64,000 bases of DNA, taken from NCBI GenBank assembly GCA_937862815.1, contig CALMED010000002.1, forward strand, positions 62,001-126,000. The letters are read 5' to 3'. The number at the start of each line of letters is the position of its first letter. Position 1 is the stretch's first letter. Source of the stretch: an uncultured Chitinophagaceae bacterium (lineage in GTDB: Bacteria; Bacteroidota; Bacteroidia; Chitinophagales; Chitinophagaceae). Below are positions 1-11,701 of the stretch, in pieces. The notes under the pieces were generated by a model. It ran no database searches. It saw only the letters and a program-made list of their open reading frames with translations, and had not been told where the DNA came from. Both the position numbers and the translations under genes were made by a program.

Positions 1-2
1 TC

Positions 3-2147
<2,145 letters not shown>

Positions 2148-2421
2148 TTGTTGAAATACGGAAAAAGAATCATTGAAAAAACCGGCAGTACAACCGCCGG
2201 GCAAAAGCCGTCATATACCGGTGATATTGCGCAAAGCGGATCTGCTTACAGGCGCACCATGGCCCGTCGTTGTACACATCCCCGGATTTTTTCTTTGAAT
2301 GGATGAATGCTTTTCATTAATTGAACCCCTTTGAAAAAAGCATGCCTTATTTTTACCGGTAACAGGGCTGACCGGCGCGTTGATTACAACCGGCATAACC
2401 TGACTTCTTAATGTTTTTTTC

Positions 2422-3594
2422 ATGCACCGCAACAAACAGGAACCCGCATCACTTTTCGCCAGAAGATTTGGAACCAATGACCACCTCCTTATTGTCCGCT
2501 CTCCCGGCCGCGTAAACATCATTGGCGAGCACACCGATTACAACGAGGGGTTTGTGATGCCGGCTGCCATTGACAAGGCGGCGTACCTGGCCATTTCGCT
2601 GCGGGAGGATGACGAAATCCACCTGGTTGCCAATGACCTGAACGAGACATTCTCCACCACGGTGACCGACCTCAGGCCGGTGGGCGATGTGAACTGGCCC
2701 AATTACATCATCGGGTCGGCTGCACAGTTCCTGAAAAGGGGCGTCCGCCTGCCGGGCTTCAATGCCGTGCTCACCAGCGATGTGCCCATCGGCGCCGGGC
2801 TCTCTTCTTCCGCCGCGGTGGAATGCGCCACCGTGTTTGCGCTGAACGAACTGCTGCAAACCGGCCTCGACCGCATCACGATGGTGCACATGGCGCAGAA
2901 AGCTGAGCACGAGTTTGCGGGGGTTATGTGCGGTATCATGGACCAGTTCGCATCCATGATGGGGAAAAAAGATCACGTGATCCGGCTCGATTGCCGCTCG
3001 CTGGAATATGAGTATAAGCCCTTTAACCTGGGTGATATCAAGGTACTGCTGCTTAACACCAACGTGAAACACTCCCTGGCTTCATCGGAATACAATACCC
3101 GCCGGCGGGAGTGTGAAACCGCGGTGGGGTGGGTGCGTGAGCACGTACAGGGCGTCAACTCCCTCCGGAACGTTACAACAGCTATGCTGGATCAATACGT
3201 GCTGCCGAAGGATCCCCTCGTGGACAGGCGTGCCCGTTTTGTGGTGGAGGAAATTGAACGGCTGCTGGCGGCGTGCGGGGACCTCACGAAAGGCGATTTC
3301 GCCGCATTGGGCAGGAAAATGTTTGCCACGCACGACGGCCTGAGCAAAATGTACGGCGTTAGTTGCAGGGAGCTCGACTGGCTGGTGGACCAGGTACGGG
3401 ACAACGAAGCGGTGATCGGCGCCCGTATGATGGGCGGCGGCTTTGGCGGCTGTACCATCAACCTCATCCGCGAAGAAGCCATCGGACCGTTGCTGGAAAA
3501 ACTCCGGCCCGCCTACGAAGCGGCTATGGGATTGCCGCTGACCGGTTACATTACAACAATTGAAAACGGAACGGATATTCTCTTCCAGGCATAA
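2422..3594 (+). CDS. galK: Galactokinase
   Basis: ATP-dependent phosphorylation of alpha-D-galactose to galactose-1-phosphate, first committed step of the Leloir pathway, cytoplasmic. At 390 residues it has the family's usual length. Motifs in order: galactokinase signature PGRVNIIGEHTDYNEG (residues 28-43), GHMP phosphate loop VPIGAGLSSSAA (121-132) with the catalytic Asp in CGIMDQFAS (Asp175), and the C-terminal GHMP motif GARMMGGGFGGCTI (about 338-351). The ATG at 2422 gives the expected N-terminus and no earlier in-frame start fits. The stop overlaps the next gene by one base (TAATG), so galK and galM are translationally coupled. No galT (uridylyltransferase) is present in the window. Confidence 0.96.
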   Translation: MHRNKQEPASLFARRFGTNDHLLIVRSPGRVNIIGEHTDYNEGFVMPAAIDKAAYLAISLREDDEIHLVANDLNETFSTTVTDLRPVGDVNWPNYIIGSAAQFLKRGVRLPGFNAVLTSDVPIGAGLSSSAAVECATVFALNELLQTGLDRITMVHMAQKAEHEFAGVMCGIMDQFASMMGKKDHVIRLDCRSLEYEYKPFNLGDIKVLLLNTNVKHSLASSEYNTRRRECETAVGWVREHVQGVNSLRNVTTAMLDQYVLPKDPLVDRRARFVVEEIERLLAACGDLTKGDFAALGRKMFATHDGLSKMYGVSCRELDWLVDQVRDNEAVIGARMMGGGFGGCTINLIREEAIGPLLEKLRPAYEAAMGLPLTGYITTIENGTDILFQA

Positions 3595-4706
3595 TGAACG
3601 CGGACCGGCACATGATATCATTCAGAAATAAAATTAAATGGAGCCGGCTCGCCGGTCAATGGCAGCAGGCGGTCGATCACGCCCCGCTGGCTTTGTACAT
3701 CCTCGAAAGTGATGTTGCCTGTGTAACCATCACCAACTTTGGATTACGCATGGTGCACCTGCTGGTTGCAGGCAGCGATGGGGAACCGGTGGATATCGTA
3801 GTGGGTCCTGAAACACCAGAAGGCTTTTTTCAGTCATCCAATCCCTATTACGGCGCGGTCATTGGCCGCTATGCCAACCGGATCGCCGCCGGCCGGTTTA
3901 CATTAAACGGCCAGACCTGTCAACTCGCCTGCAACAATGGTCCCAACCACCTGCACGGCGGCGTAACAGGCCTCCACAACCAGGTATGGGATTGTGTACA
4001 GCAAACGGAAAGGGAACTGGTGTTTGAACATACCTCTCCGGATGGTGCGGAAGGATATCCCGGCAACGTAAGTATCCGCGTTGCTTTTCAGCTGAGCGGC
4101 AACAGGCTCACCATGCGTTATGAAGCCACCACCGATGCGCCCACCCTTCTCAACCTCACGCACCATCCTTTTTTCAACCTCAGCGGTTGCGGCAGCAGCA
4201 ACATCGAAGACCAGCAACTGGATCTTGAATGCGATAACTACCTGCCGGTGCGGCCCGACATGATCCCCGAAGGGACGCTCAGGCCGGTGGATGGCACACC
4301 TTTCGACTTCCGTGGCGGAGTATCCGTCACCACCCAGCTGCAGCAGGAACACCAACAGCTGCGGCGCGCCGGCGGATTTGATCATACGTTTGTCCGCCGG
4401 GGTTATCCTTCGGATGAACCCGGATTGGTGGCCGCGGCCTGGTCGGAACGCACCGGTATCGGTCTGCGCATCCTTACCACCGAGCCGGGCGTGCAGCTTT
4501 ACACCGGTAACTTTATGGACGGCACCAATGTGGTAAAAAACGGGGCTGCGGATCTGTACCGCTCCGCCTTCTGCCTGGAAACCCAGCATTTCCCGGACAG
4601 TCCCAACCAACCGCAATTCCCCCCCGTGGTGCTGAACCCGGGCCAGACCTGGCAATCAACCACTGTATTTGAATTTTTCAACCAAGGAACAACCAACCGC
4701 TTATGA
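3594..4706 (+). CDS. galM: Aldose 1-epimerase (mutarotase)
   Basis: Interconverts the alpha and beta anomers of galactose, supplying the alpha anomer that galactokinase needs. Length 370 residues. Seen: NRIAAGRF (about 95-102), substrate-binding His in GPNHLHGG (119-121), the catalytic His pair region LTHHPFFNL (189-197), and the catalytic Glu in FCLETQHFPDSPNQ (Glu329), matching the His/His/Glu set of the GalM family. The start ATG overlaps the galK stop by one base and the stop overlaps the following transporter start by four bases (ATGA). The N-terminus is about 25 residues longer than the compact family core, so an internal start cannot be excluded, but the coupling geometry favours the start given. 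Confidence 0.94.
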   Translation: MNADRHMISFRNKIKWSRLAGQWQQAVDHAPLALYILESDVACVTITNFGLRMVHLLVAGSDGEPVDIVVGPETPEGFFQSSNPYYGAVIGRYANRIAAGRFTLNGQTCQLACNNGPNHLHGGVTGLHNQVWDCVQQTERELVFEHTSPDGAEGYPGNVSIRVAFQLSGNRLTMRYEATTDAPTLLNLTHHPFFNLSGCGSSNIEDQQLDLECDNYLPVRPDMIPEGTLRPVDGTPFDFRGGVSVTTQLQQEHQQLRRAGGFDHTFVRRGYPSDEPGLVAAAWSERTGIGLRILTTEPGVQLYTGNFMDGTNVVKNGAADLYRSAFCLETQHFPDSPNQPQFPPVVLNPGQTWQSTTVFEFFNQGTTNRL

Positions 4707-6406
4707 GTTATCTGCAGACCATTGATGTCATCATCTTTCTCATCTACTTTGTAATCGTAGCCGCCTACGGCTTTTGGATCTACCGGCAGAAAAAGCGGGC
4801 GGTTACCGACACCAAGGAGTTCTTCCTGGCAGAGGGACAGCTCACCTGGTGGGCCATCGGGGCATCGCTGATCGCCTCCAATATTTCGGCCGAGCAGTTC
4901 ATAGGCATGAGCGGCAACGGCTTCCGGCTGGGTCTGGCCATCGCCTCCTACGAATGGCTGGCCGCCATTTCGCTCATCATTGTGGCCGTGTTCTTTATGC
5001 CCATTTACCTGAAGAACCGCATCTTCACCATGCCGCAATTCCTCAGCACCCGTTACAATGAAACAGTGGCGCTCATCATGGCCATCTTCTGGCTCTTCCT
5101 GTACGTAACGGTGAATCTCACATCCATCCTATACCTCGGCACCATTGCCATCAACAACCTGGTGGGCGGCACGTATTTCCACGGCATCATGATCGGTCTT
5201 GCCCTGTTCTCCCTCATCATCACCATCGGTGGCATGAAGGTGATCGGTTACACCAGCGTGATCCAGGTGATTGTGCTCATCATGGGCGGTTTGGTCACCA
5301 CCTACGTGGCGCTCACGCTGGTGAGTGAAATGTTTGGGATGGGAACAGATGCGCTGGCGGGCTTCAACCTGCTGCTGCAGAAAGTGCCCGGGCACTTTGA
5401 CATGATCTTCGACAAGCCGACCGTTGCCTCCACGCAGAAGCAGGTGGACAATTATGTGAGCCTGCCCGGACTGGCCATGCTGGCGGCCGGCCAGTGGATT
5501 GCCAACCTCAACTACTGGGGCTGCAACCAGTACATCACCCAGCGGGCCCTCGGTGCCGATCTGCCCACGGCCCGCACCGGCATCCTGTTTTCCGCCTTCC
5601 TCAAACTGCTGATGCCCGTGATGGTGGTGCTGCCCGGTATTGCGGCCTACGTGCTGCACCAGAACGGCGAACTGCAGGAGCAGATGATGACTAACGGCGA
5701 GTTCCGCGAAGACAATGCCTACGCCGCCATTCTGGGCTTTCTGCCCACGGGCCTGAAGGGCTTAACCCTGGCCGCCCTCACCGCCGCCATCGTGGCCTCG
5801 CTGGCAGCCAAGGCCAACAGCATTTCCACCATTTACACGCTCGACATCTACAAGAAATATTTCAACAAAGAAGCTACGGAACAAAAGCAGGTTTGGATGG
5901 GGCGCGTGGTAATCGTACTGTCGATACTCTTTGCCATTGTTATCAACTGGAAAGATCTGCTGGGCATCGGCGACCGCGGTGGCTTTGAATTCATCCAGAA
6001 GTACACGGGGTATGTGTCACCGGTGATCTTTGCGGTGTTCCTCCTCGGCTTCTTCTGGAAGCGCACCACGGCCCGCGCAGCCCTGGTGGGGATTGTGGTG
6101 GGTACCATGCTGTCCATCGTGTTCGACCGGGTGCTGCCGCTCAACGGTCAGTACGATACCTGGCTGTACACCGCTTACCCCGATCACAAGGGTGTGTACA
6201 CCATTCCCTTCCTGGTGCAGATGGGATGGGTGTTTGTTTTCACCGGCCTGGTGATGATTGTGGCCAGCCTGCTCGATAAGAACCTGGTATCCCGCAGTCA
6301 CACCATGGAAATTGATCCGAAGATGTTCAGGGTGGAACCGCGTAACCTCATTCTCATCGTCATCATCCTTGTACTGGTGCTGGCGCTGTACATCCGGTTC
6401 TGGTAA
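4703..6406 (+). CDS. Sodium/sugar symporter, SSS family (vSGLT-like)
   Basis: Inner-membrane sodium-coupled sugar importer of 567 residues with about 14 hydrophobic segments. It closely resembles the Vibrio SGLT type: ASNISAEQFIGMSGNGF near residue 57, the substrate-site stretch NLNYWGCNQYITQRALGA near 265, and LKLLMPVMVVLPGIAAYVL just after it. Its start overlaps galM by four bases, so lacZ/galK/galM and this importer form one galactose or galactoside utilisation set. Galactose or glucose is the likely substrate, by analogy with vSGLT and from context. Transcription probably stops at the hairpin at 6479. Confidence 0.9.
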   Translation: MSYLQTIDVIIFLIYFVIVAAYGFWIYRQKKRAVTDTKEFFLAEGQLTWWAIGASLIASNISAEQFIGMSGNGFRLGLAIASYEWLAAISLIIVAVFFMPIYLKNRIFTMPQFLSTRYNETVALIMAIFWLFLYVTVNLTSILYLGTIAINNLVGGTYFHGIMIGLALFSLIITIGGMKVIGYTSVIQVIVLIMGGLVTTYVALTLVSEMFGMGTDALAGFNLLLQKVPGHFDMIFDKPTVASTQKQVDNYVSLPGLAMLAAGQWIANLNYWGCNQYITQRALGADLPTARTGILFSAFLKLLMPVMVVLPGIAAYVLHQNGELQEQMMTNGEFREDNAYAAILGFLPTGLKGLTLAALTAAIVASLAAKANSISTIYTLDIYKKYFNKEATEQKQVWMGRVVIVLSILFAIVINWKDLLGIGDRGGFEFIQKYTGYVSPVIFAVFLLGFFWKRTTARAALVGIVVGTMLSIVFDRVLPLNGQYDTWLYTAYPDHKGVYTIPFLVQMGWVFVFTGLVMIVASLLDKNLVSRSHTMEIDPKMFRVEPRNLILIVIILVLVLALYIRFW

Positions 6407-6478
6407 AGAAGCGGGCGGGTATCTCCAGCGCTTATATAGTGGACTGACTCATTTTTTATAATCAATAGTTAGGTAACG

Positions 6479-6508
6479 GAGGCTGATTCTTCAGCCTCTT
6501 CTCTTTTT
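6479..6508 (+). terminator. Intrinsic terminator of the gal operon
   Basis: Eight-base perfect stem GAGGCTGA / TCAGCCTC with a four-base loop, followed by TTCTCTTTTT. It stands 72 bases after the symporter stop and points in the operon's direction. The minus-strand side has no T-run, so it is unlikely to serve the WYL gene that ends at 6594. Confidence 0.75.
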
Positions 6509-6593
6509 GAATACCGGAAGCGGTTGATGAATCGAGTGCAATCAACGATTCCTGCGTTGCCGGCATAGTTTACGGCTGTATGGCTGAGCTTCG

Positions 6594-7616
6594 TTACGGG
6601 TTGTTCAGTTCCATTGCCCGCTGCAACTCGTCCCGCAGCCTTTTTCGCAAGGATGCAGGCTTCTCCACGCGGATGTTGTTGCAAAAGCCGAGCAACTGGC
6701 GGATAAATTCTTCGGTGATGCTCACTTCCAGTTCAATGCGTACCTCGTCTGTTCCTTCCTGCAATACCTTTTGGCTGTGGTGAAGGGGATTGATGCGCAC
6801 AAGACGCGACAGTGCACCGTTGACCTGCAGCACCACTTTCTCTTCGGGCCGGTCGCCCTCCATGATGCCGGTGGAGTATTTGTAAAAATCATCCGGATTA
6901 AAATCGCGGCGGTACTGGAACGGGGTGGCCAGGGTGTCCAGCGAGGTGATGCGGTCCAGCGCATAGGTGGTGAAGTTGCTGTACTTGTTGTTCCACCCAA
7001 TGAGGTACCATTTGTTCCGCACTTCTTTGAGCAGGTAGGGGTCCAGCTGGTGCTCCCGGGTTTCGTTCTTGTACACGTTGTTGTAGAGGAAGCGTACCGG
7101 CCGGCGCTCCACGATAGCGGCATACAGCGGCCTGATCCATTCCTTGCCCCGTGTGGTTACAGGCTGCTCAAACTGCACGTACTGGTCCACAACGGGATCG
7201 CCCAGGTCGTCTGACAGCGAGAAACGGGTGCTGATCTTTTCAATGGCTTCCTTGAGGTTCGCAAAGACGGGAATGTCGGTGAACAGGGTGAGCACGCCGG
7301 CCGCCTCCCGCAGGGCCTGCGAGTCCTGTTCGGTGAGCCCCATGCCGTCGATGCTGTAGTCGGGGTCGTCGTAGTAATACCCCTTGTGCACTTTGTGATA
7401 GCGGATCGGTGCGTTGTAGCCCAGCGCCGCGTCTTCCCGCATGGCCAGCAGGTCTTTTTCCACCGATGACACCGAAATGCCTTCGCTCCCTTCGCCAAAC
7501 AGCTGCTCACTGATCTGCCGGCGGAGGTAGTCCTTGCTGGGGTAACGCCGCATGGGGTTGCGCAGGCAGCGGTCAATGATGCGGTAGCGGATGACGGCGT
7601 GTTTGTTGGATGGCAT
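6594..7616 (-). CDS. WYL-domain transcriptional regulator
   Basis: DNA-binding regulator of 340 residues. The N-terminal ~70 residues (KHAVIRYRIIDRCLRN... through SVSSVEKDLLAMREDAALGYNAPI) form a winged HTH of the type found in front of WYL domains. The WYL domain lies near residues 175-265 (VRFLYNNV ... RNKWYLIGWNN ... FTTYALDRI), followed by the usual C-terminal WCX extension. WYL domains bind nucleic acid or small ligands. The ATG at 7616 begins 11 bases after the stop of the upstream anion symporter gene, so the two are probably one transcript. The open frame extends far upstream but that part lies antisense-frame inside the symporter gene and is not credible protein. Confidence 0.88.
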   Translation of the reverse strand: MPSNKHAVIRYRIIDRCLRNPMRRYPSKDYLRRQISEQLFGEGSEGISVSSVEKDLLAMREDAALGYNAPIRYHKVHKGYYYDDPDYSIDGMGLTEQDSQALREAAGVLTLFTDIPVFANLKEAIEKISTRFSLSDDLGDPVVDQYVQFEQPVTTRGKEWIRPLYAAIVERRPVRFLYNNVYKNETREHQLDPYLLKEVRNKWYLIGWNNKYSNFTTYALDRITSLDTLATPFQYRRDFNPDDFYKYSTGIMEGDRPEEKVVLQVNGALSRLVRINPLHHSQKVLQEGTDEVRIELEVSITEEFIRQLLGFCNNIRVEKPASLRKRLRDELQRAMELNNP

Positions 7617-7627
7617 GGGCGTGGAAT

Positions 7628-9172
7628 TTAAAGCGGCAGCAGGCGCAGCAGCCAGTTGATACCGCTGATGAGCAGCAGGGCGATGAGGCCGAGCAACCCG
7701 CCTGTCTTGACGAAGTCGGACGTCACCAGGCTGCCCTGGGCATACGCGATGGTGTTGGGGGCCGTGCTCACCGGCAGGGCCATGGCCATGGAGGCGGCCA
7801 GCGCAATGGAAAGTCCCACCTGTTGCACATAAAGCGGCCCTGCGGCGGCATTGCTCATCGCCAGCGAGATGCCGATGGGGATGAGCAGGTTGGCCGTGGC
7901 GGTATTGGAGATGAAGGTGCTCAGCAGCAGGGTCACCAGCACCAGGATGCTGAGCATGTAGGGACTGTTGCCCGGCAGCAGGGATACAAACACCTGGTCC
8001 AGCCCCGTGGCGGTGATGCCCCTGCCCAGCGCGATGCCGCCGGCAATCAGCAGCAGGATGCTCCACTCCAGCGAGTTGATATCGTTTTTGCTGAGCAGCC
8101 CGGTAGCGGTGAACGCCACAATGGGGATAAGCGCCACCACGGCTGTAGGCAGTCCGTGCCATTGTTCAGTGAGCCACAGCAGGATGGTGAGGATGAAGAT
8201 AAAGATGACAAAGCGTCCCCTTCCGTCGATGGGTTTGCGGGGCAGTTCAATGGTGCTGCGGGCGTTGATGGGTTTGTAGCGCCGGTAAAGCAGCTGGTAG
8301 CAGATGAAGAGCAACAGCAAAACAAAGGGCAGGGCCAGGGCCACCCATTGCAGGAAGAGCACCGGTTCGCCGGCGCGGCCCAGGGCGCTCACGGCTACGG
8401 CGTTGGGCGGTGAGGCGATGGGGGTGCCCATGCCGCCGATGTTGGCCGCGAACGGGATGCTGAGCAGCAGGCCCTTCTGGAAACGCTCTTCGCCGGGCAG
8501 CTGGCTGAAGACGGGCACCAGCAGGGTGATCATCATGGTGGCGGTGGCCGTATTGCTCATCCACATCGAAAAGAAAGCGGTGATCACCATCATGCCCATC
8601 ATCACCCGCGGCGGTGTGTTGCCAAAAAAGCGCAGTACCCAGGAAGCAAGCGCCGCATCCACCCCCCGTTTTACCGCCGCTTTGGCGAGGATGAAACCAC
8701 CGAGGAAGAGCACAATGATGGGGTCCGACAGGGGTTCCAGGAAAAAGGTAAAGGCGGGGTTATTACCCTGCTCAAAGCCCAACCCGTTCCAGCTGCCGGG
8801 ATTGGCCAGCAGCAATACTTCCAGTCCCATGATGAGCAGCGCCGTGGCAAAAAGGGGCAGGGCTTCGGTCATCCACAGCAGGCAGGCGAGGGTAAAGATG
8901 CCGGCCATCCAGCCCGCTTCGTTGCGCAGTCCGGGCGATTGCACCGTCTGCCAGGTGACGAGAGCAGCCACACTGAGGCAGATGAGAAAGAGGCTGAGGA
9001 TGCGGGTGTTGACCCGGGGATTGACGCCGCTCTCTTTGTCGTAACCATAAATATAGTCGAGCCCTTCTTCCAGCTTGCGGGCCGGCCAGGTGCCAATGAA
9101 GAATACACCCTTGGCCAGTTCGCCAGCCTGTTGCTGTGCCCGGGTGAGTGCCCGTTTGTAACGAAACTGCAT
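7628..9172 (-). CDS. SLC13/DASS family sodium-coupled anion symporter
   Basis: Inner-membrane carrier of 514 residues, with a ~50-residue charged N-terminal tail and then about 11-12 membrane segments. It carries the two SNT signatures of the divalent anion:Na+ symporter family, SNTATATMM and SNTATANLL, and the IGGMGTPIASPPNAV stretch that forms part of the substrate site. Substrates of the family are C4-dicarboxylates, citrate, sulfate or phosphate; the sequence alone does not choose among them. It is followed after 11 bases by a WYL regulator on the same strand. The ATG at 9172 is the only start that keeps the tail and fits the spacing. Confidence 0.9.
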   Translation of the reverse strand: MQFRYKRALTRAQQQAGELAKGVFFIGTWPARKLEEGLDYIYGYDKESGVNPRVNTRILSLFLICLSVAALVTWQTVQSPGLRNEAGWMAGIFTLACLLWMTEALPLFATALLIMGLEVLLLANPGSWNGLGFEQGNNPAFTFFLEPLSDPIIVLFLGGFILAKAAVKRGVDAALASWVLRFFGNTPPRVMMGMMVITAFFSMWMSNTATATMMITLLVPVFSQLPGEERFQKGLLLSIPFAANIGGMGTPIASPPNAVAVSALGRAGEPVLFLQWVALALPFVLLLLFICYQLLYRRYKPINARSTIELPRKPIDGRGRFVIFIFILTILLWLTEQWHGLPTAVVALIPIVAFTATGLLSKNDINSLEWSILLLIAGGIALGRGITATGLDQVFVSLLPGNSPYMLSILVLVTLLLSTFISNTATANLLIPIGISLAMSNAAAGPLYVQQVGLSIALAASMAMALPVSTAPNTIAYAQGSLVTSDFVKTGGLLGLIALLLISGINWLLRLLPL

Positions 9173-9248
9173 GCGGTAGCGGTTGGTTCCGGTAAAATTA
9201 TTGCTTGCGGCGCAAAGGCGGCCGGTTTAGCGGAGAAAGAAAAGCGGT

Positions 9249-9599
9249 TTACTGAATTTCCATTTCAATCAGCACTTCGGTTTGCGGATCGAGCTGGAAC
9301 AGTTCGGGGCGGATGGTGAGGCGGTGAAAGCCTTCCTTGATCAGGTGCGGGAGGCGGCCCACCTGCTCCAGCAGGTTGTGGGTGATGAAGGAGGTGGAGT
9401 CGTTGGGCGACTTGAAGGAATAGATGTTGTACGAGTGGCGGTTGTTCTGCAGCAGCAACTGCAGGCCGGCCAGCGGATGCGAACTTACCGGTCGGTTGCT
9501 CTGGGCCTTAAGCAGGCGCAGCCGTTTAAACGGAGAATCCTGTTCGATGCAGATTTCCTGTTGGGTGGCGTTCAGCAGATAGGTTCGTGTCATGTGCAT
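9249..9599 (-). CDS. Hypothetical protein, 116 residues
   Basis: No family recognised. The product is soluble, with no signal peptide or membrane segment, and is rich in short beta-like stretches (TRTYLLNATQQEICIEQDS, SYNIYSFKSPNDSTSFITHNLLEQ). Two starts are possible, Met1 and Met3 (MTRTYLL). It is a real-looking gene because the codon usage and composition match its neighbours and the frame is free of stops between two well-supported minus-strand genes. It lies 76 bases upstream of the symporter gene's start and 138 bases after the HD-domain gene's stop, so it may be a separate unit. Confidence 0.6.
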   Translation of the reverse strand: MHMTRTYLLNATQQEICIEQDSPFKRLRLLKAQSNRPVSSHPLAGLQLLLQNNRHSYNIYSFKSPNDSTSFITHNLLEQVGRLPHLIKEGFHRLTIRPELFQLDPQTEVLIEMEIQ

Positions 9600-9737
9600 A
9601 TGACAGTGAAATTAATGCCAAACGCGGCATGGGCGTCGAAAGAAATTGTTACATTTTATCCACGAAGGCGTTCGGGGTCTTGTACGCACTTGCACAATCC
9701 GGGCGCAATCCTTATATTCTTCAATTGCGGTATGGTT

Positions 9738-10313
9738 TCAGAACAGGTGCCGGAGGCCGGCTTTCATCTCCGTTGCCATCTCCCCGAAAACAGGGTCGAG
9801 CTCCGCCTTTTCTTCCAGCAGCAGGGCCACCGAGGTGTAGTACCATTGCTGCAGGGCTTTCGGTGCGTTGAACCGCAGCCAGAGGGCTTCGCCCACCAGC
9901 GCATGGTCGGTCACCAGCGAATGCAGGTTGTCGAGCTTGTCGGCCCCGCTCACCAGCAGTTGTTCGTAGCTGGCGTCGTGCCGCAGGAAATGCAGGGTCT
10001 GTTCCTTGCGTTGCTGCCAGGTGGCTGCTTTGTTGAGCGCTTTCTTTTCCAGCTTCTCCAGTTCGGTGGCGCCGGCCACGATGGTGGCCACCCGGGTGCC
10101 AAACCCATCGGTTACCTGCCCCAGGGTGGCGTCGGTGTCTTCCACCACATCGTGCAGCAGGGCGGCTGCCAGGATCTCGTCGTCGTATTCGCGGCGGGCC
10201 AGCCAGGCGCAGACGTTGAGGAGGTGCGACAGGTAGGGGATGCGGGTGCCTTTGCGGAACTGGTGACCGTGGTGGTGGGCGGCGAAGCGGAGGGCGGCTG
10301 CTACGAGTGACAT
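9738..10313 (-). CDS. HD-domain phosphohydrolase, (p)ppGpp hydrolase-like
   Basis: A 191-residue single-domain HD protein resembling the hydrolase half of RelA/SpoT (small alarmone hydrolase, MESH1-like). The metal-binding set is visible: HGHQFRKGTRIPYLSHLLNV (His near 17 and 30), ALLHDVVEDT (His54-Asp55, Glu58-Asp59) and SGADKLDNLHSL (Asp near 123). Proteins of this family remove pyrophosphate from ppGpp, or act on NADPH or modified nucleotides. No synthetase, TGS or ACT domain follows, so it is not a full RelA/SpoT. It is divergent from the serine hydrolase gene at 10415, from which it is separated by 101 bases. Confidence 0.82.
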   Translation of the reverse strand: MSLVAAALRFAAHHHGHQFRKGTRIPYLSHLLNVCAWLARREYDDEILAAALLHDVVEDTDATLGQVTDGFGTRVATIVAGATELEKLEKKALNKAATWQQRKEQTLHFLRHDASYEQLLVSGADKLDNLHSLVTDHALVGEALWLRFNAPKALQQWYYTSVALLLEEKAELDPVFGEMATEMKAGLRHLF

Positions 10314-10414
10314 AAGCGGGGAATTGGGGTGGGCAATCGTTACGGTAAGGTACGAAAGGAGCCGGACTTTTACGGCCGGCTGCTTGCCGGAGATGTTATT
10401 ACCTTTATTGCCTT

Positions 10415-11530
10415 ATGCTTATAAAGAAACAACTGATCATCTGCTGCTGCCTGTTGGGGCTGGCTGCCGGCGACCTGCGTGCCGGGCCGATGAGGGATAC
10501 CCTGTTGCCGCCATCGGTTCATCACTTTAACGGGGTGGTATTGCTGGCCGATTCCGGAAAGGTGTGGTATGAGAAAGCCAGCGGTTACCGCGACTACCGC
10601 ACGGGTGAACCCCTGCAGGCGACCGACGTGTTTGAGCTGGCCTCCGTAACCAAACAATTTACGGCCATGGTGATCCTGCTGCTGAAGGAAGAGGGGTTGC
10701 TGCAGCTCGATGATCCCATTGAAAAATATGTGACCGTTCCCTGGAAGGGCATCGCCATCCGCCATTTGCTCACCCATACATCGGGACTGCCCGATTACCA
10801 GGCGCTGATGGACCGGTACTGGGACAAAACAAAAGTGGCGGGGAATGAAGACATCCTCGCGTATCTCAACCGCTTCGTACCGCCGGTTCGGTTTGCGCCG
10901 GGTGAGAAGTATGAGTACAGCAACACGGGTTATGTACTGCTGGCGAGTATTGCGGAGAAAGCAGCGGGAAAAGATTTCATTGCGCTTTCGCGGGAGCGGA
11001 TTTTTGTGCCGCTGGGGATGACGGATACCGACATCCGCACCGTGCCCGAACGGCGGCAACATCCCCGCCTGGCAAAAGGGCATATCTATGTGAAGGAGCG
11101 GCAGCTGCACCTGCCGGCCGATTCCTTTCCCTCCAGCAACTACACTCTCTGGCTGGGCAACCGCAAGGGGCCCGGGCGCATCAGCTCCACGCTACAGGAC
11201 CTGCTCAAATGGGACCAGGCGTTGTACAGCAACCGGCTGGTGAGCGCTGCTACCCTGGCCGAAGCTTTTTCGCCCATGCACTTGAACGACGGGAGTCTGT
11301 CGCCTTACGGATTTGGCTGGGACCTGGAAGCCCATCCCGTACTGGGGCGGATCGTGCGGCACAACGGTGATAACCCCGGGTATAAGACACAGATCATCCG
11401 CTGCCTGGATACGCGGCAGACCATTATTATTTTATGCAACAACGCCTTCGACAAGTTTGACGTGTTTGTACGGGAAATTCTTAATACGGTGGCGTATGCA
11501 TACAGGCAGAAACGGGGGGATAAGTTGTAA
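10415..11530 (+). CDS. Secreted serine hydrolase, class C beta-lactamase fold
   Basis: A 371-residue member of the serine beta-lactamase-like/penicillin-binding family that also includes esterases and D-aminopeptidases. An N-terminal signal peptide (IICCCLLGLAAGDLRAG) suggests export. Active-site motifs: SxxK as SVTK (Ser77-Lys80), YxN as YSN (168-170), and HNG near 319 in place of KTG. This HxG variant is usual in the non-lactamase esterase/peptidase branch, so activity on a peptide or ester is more likely than antibiotic resistance. It stands alone: the neighbour on the left is divergent and the next gene is convergent. Confidence 0.85.
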   Translation: MLIKKQLIICCCLLGLAAGDLRAGPMRDTLLPPSVHHFNGVVLLADSGKVWYEKASGYRDYRTGEPLQATDVFELASVTKQFTAMVILLLKEEGLLQLDDPIEKYVTVPWKGIAIRHLLTHTSGLPDYQALMDRYWDKTKVAGNEDILAYLNRFVPPVRFAPGEKYEYSNTGYVLLASIAEKAAGKDFIALSRERIFVPLGMTDTDIRTVPERRQHPRLAKGHIYVKERQLHLPADSFPSSNYTLWLGNRKGPGRISSTLQDLLKWDQALYSNRLVSAATLAEAFSPMHLNDGSLSPYGFGWDLEAHPVLGRIVRHNGDNPGYKTQIIRCLDTRQTIIILCNNAFDKFDVFVREILNTVAYAYRQKRGDKL

Positions 11531-11701
11531 GTGATAAATTGTGAGCGATGAGTGGGGAGATTTCGTTTATGCTTTAATTCACCACATCAGTCCGGCTGCC
11601 CGCATTCCGAAAACAGGGTGCAGGAACAAGTATCCATTGTTTACGGAAAAGTCTCCTCGGAATCTGCGATCGGTAGCTGCAACAATGGCGGGCAGTCTTC
11701 T

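Noticed and set aside
2330..2355. Possible promoter before galK (TTTG ... TATTTTTA)
   Set aside because: The spacing of 14 bases is too short for the Bacteroidota pattern and galK may be cotranscribed with lacZ.
7617..8162. Upstream extension of the WYL regulator
   Set aside because: Runs in a shifted frame through the anion symporter gene; translation is low-complexity Ala/His/Gln.
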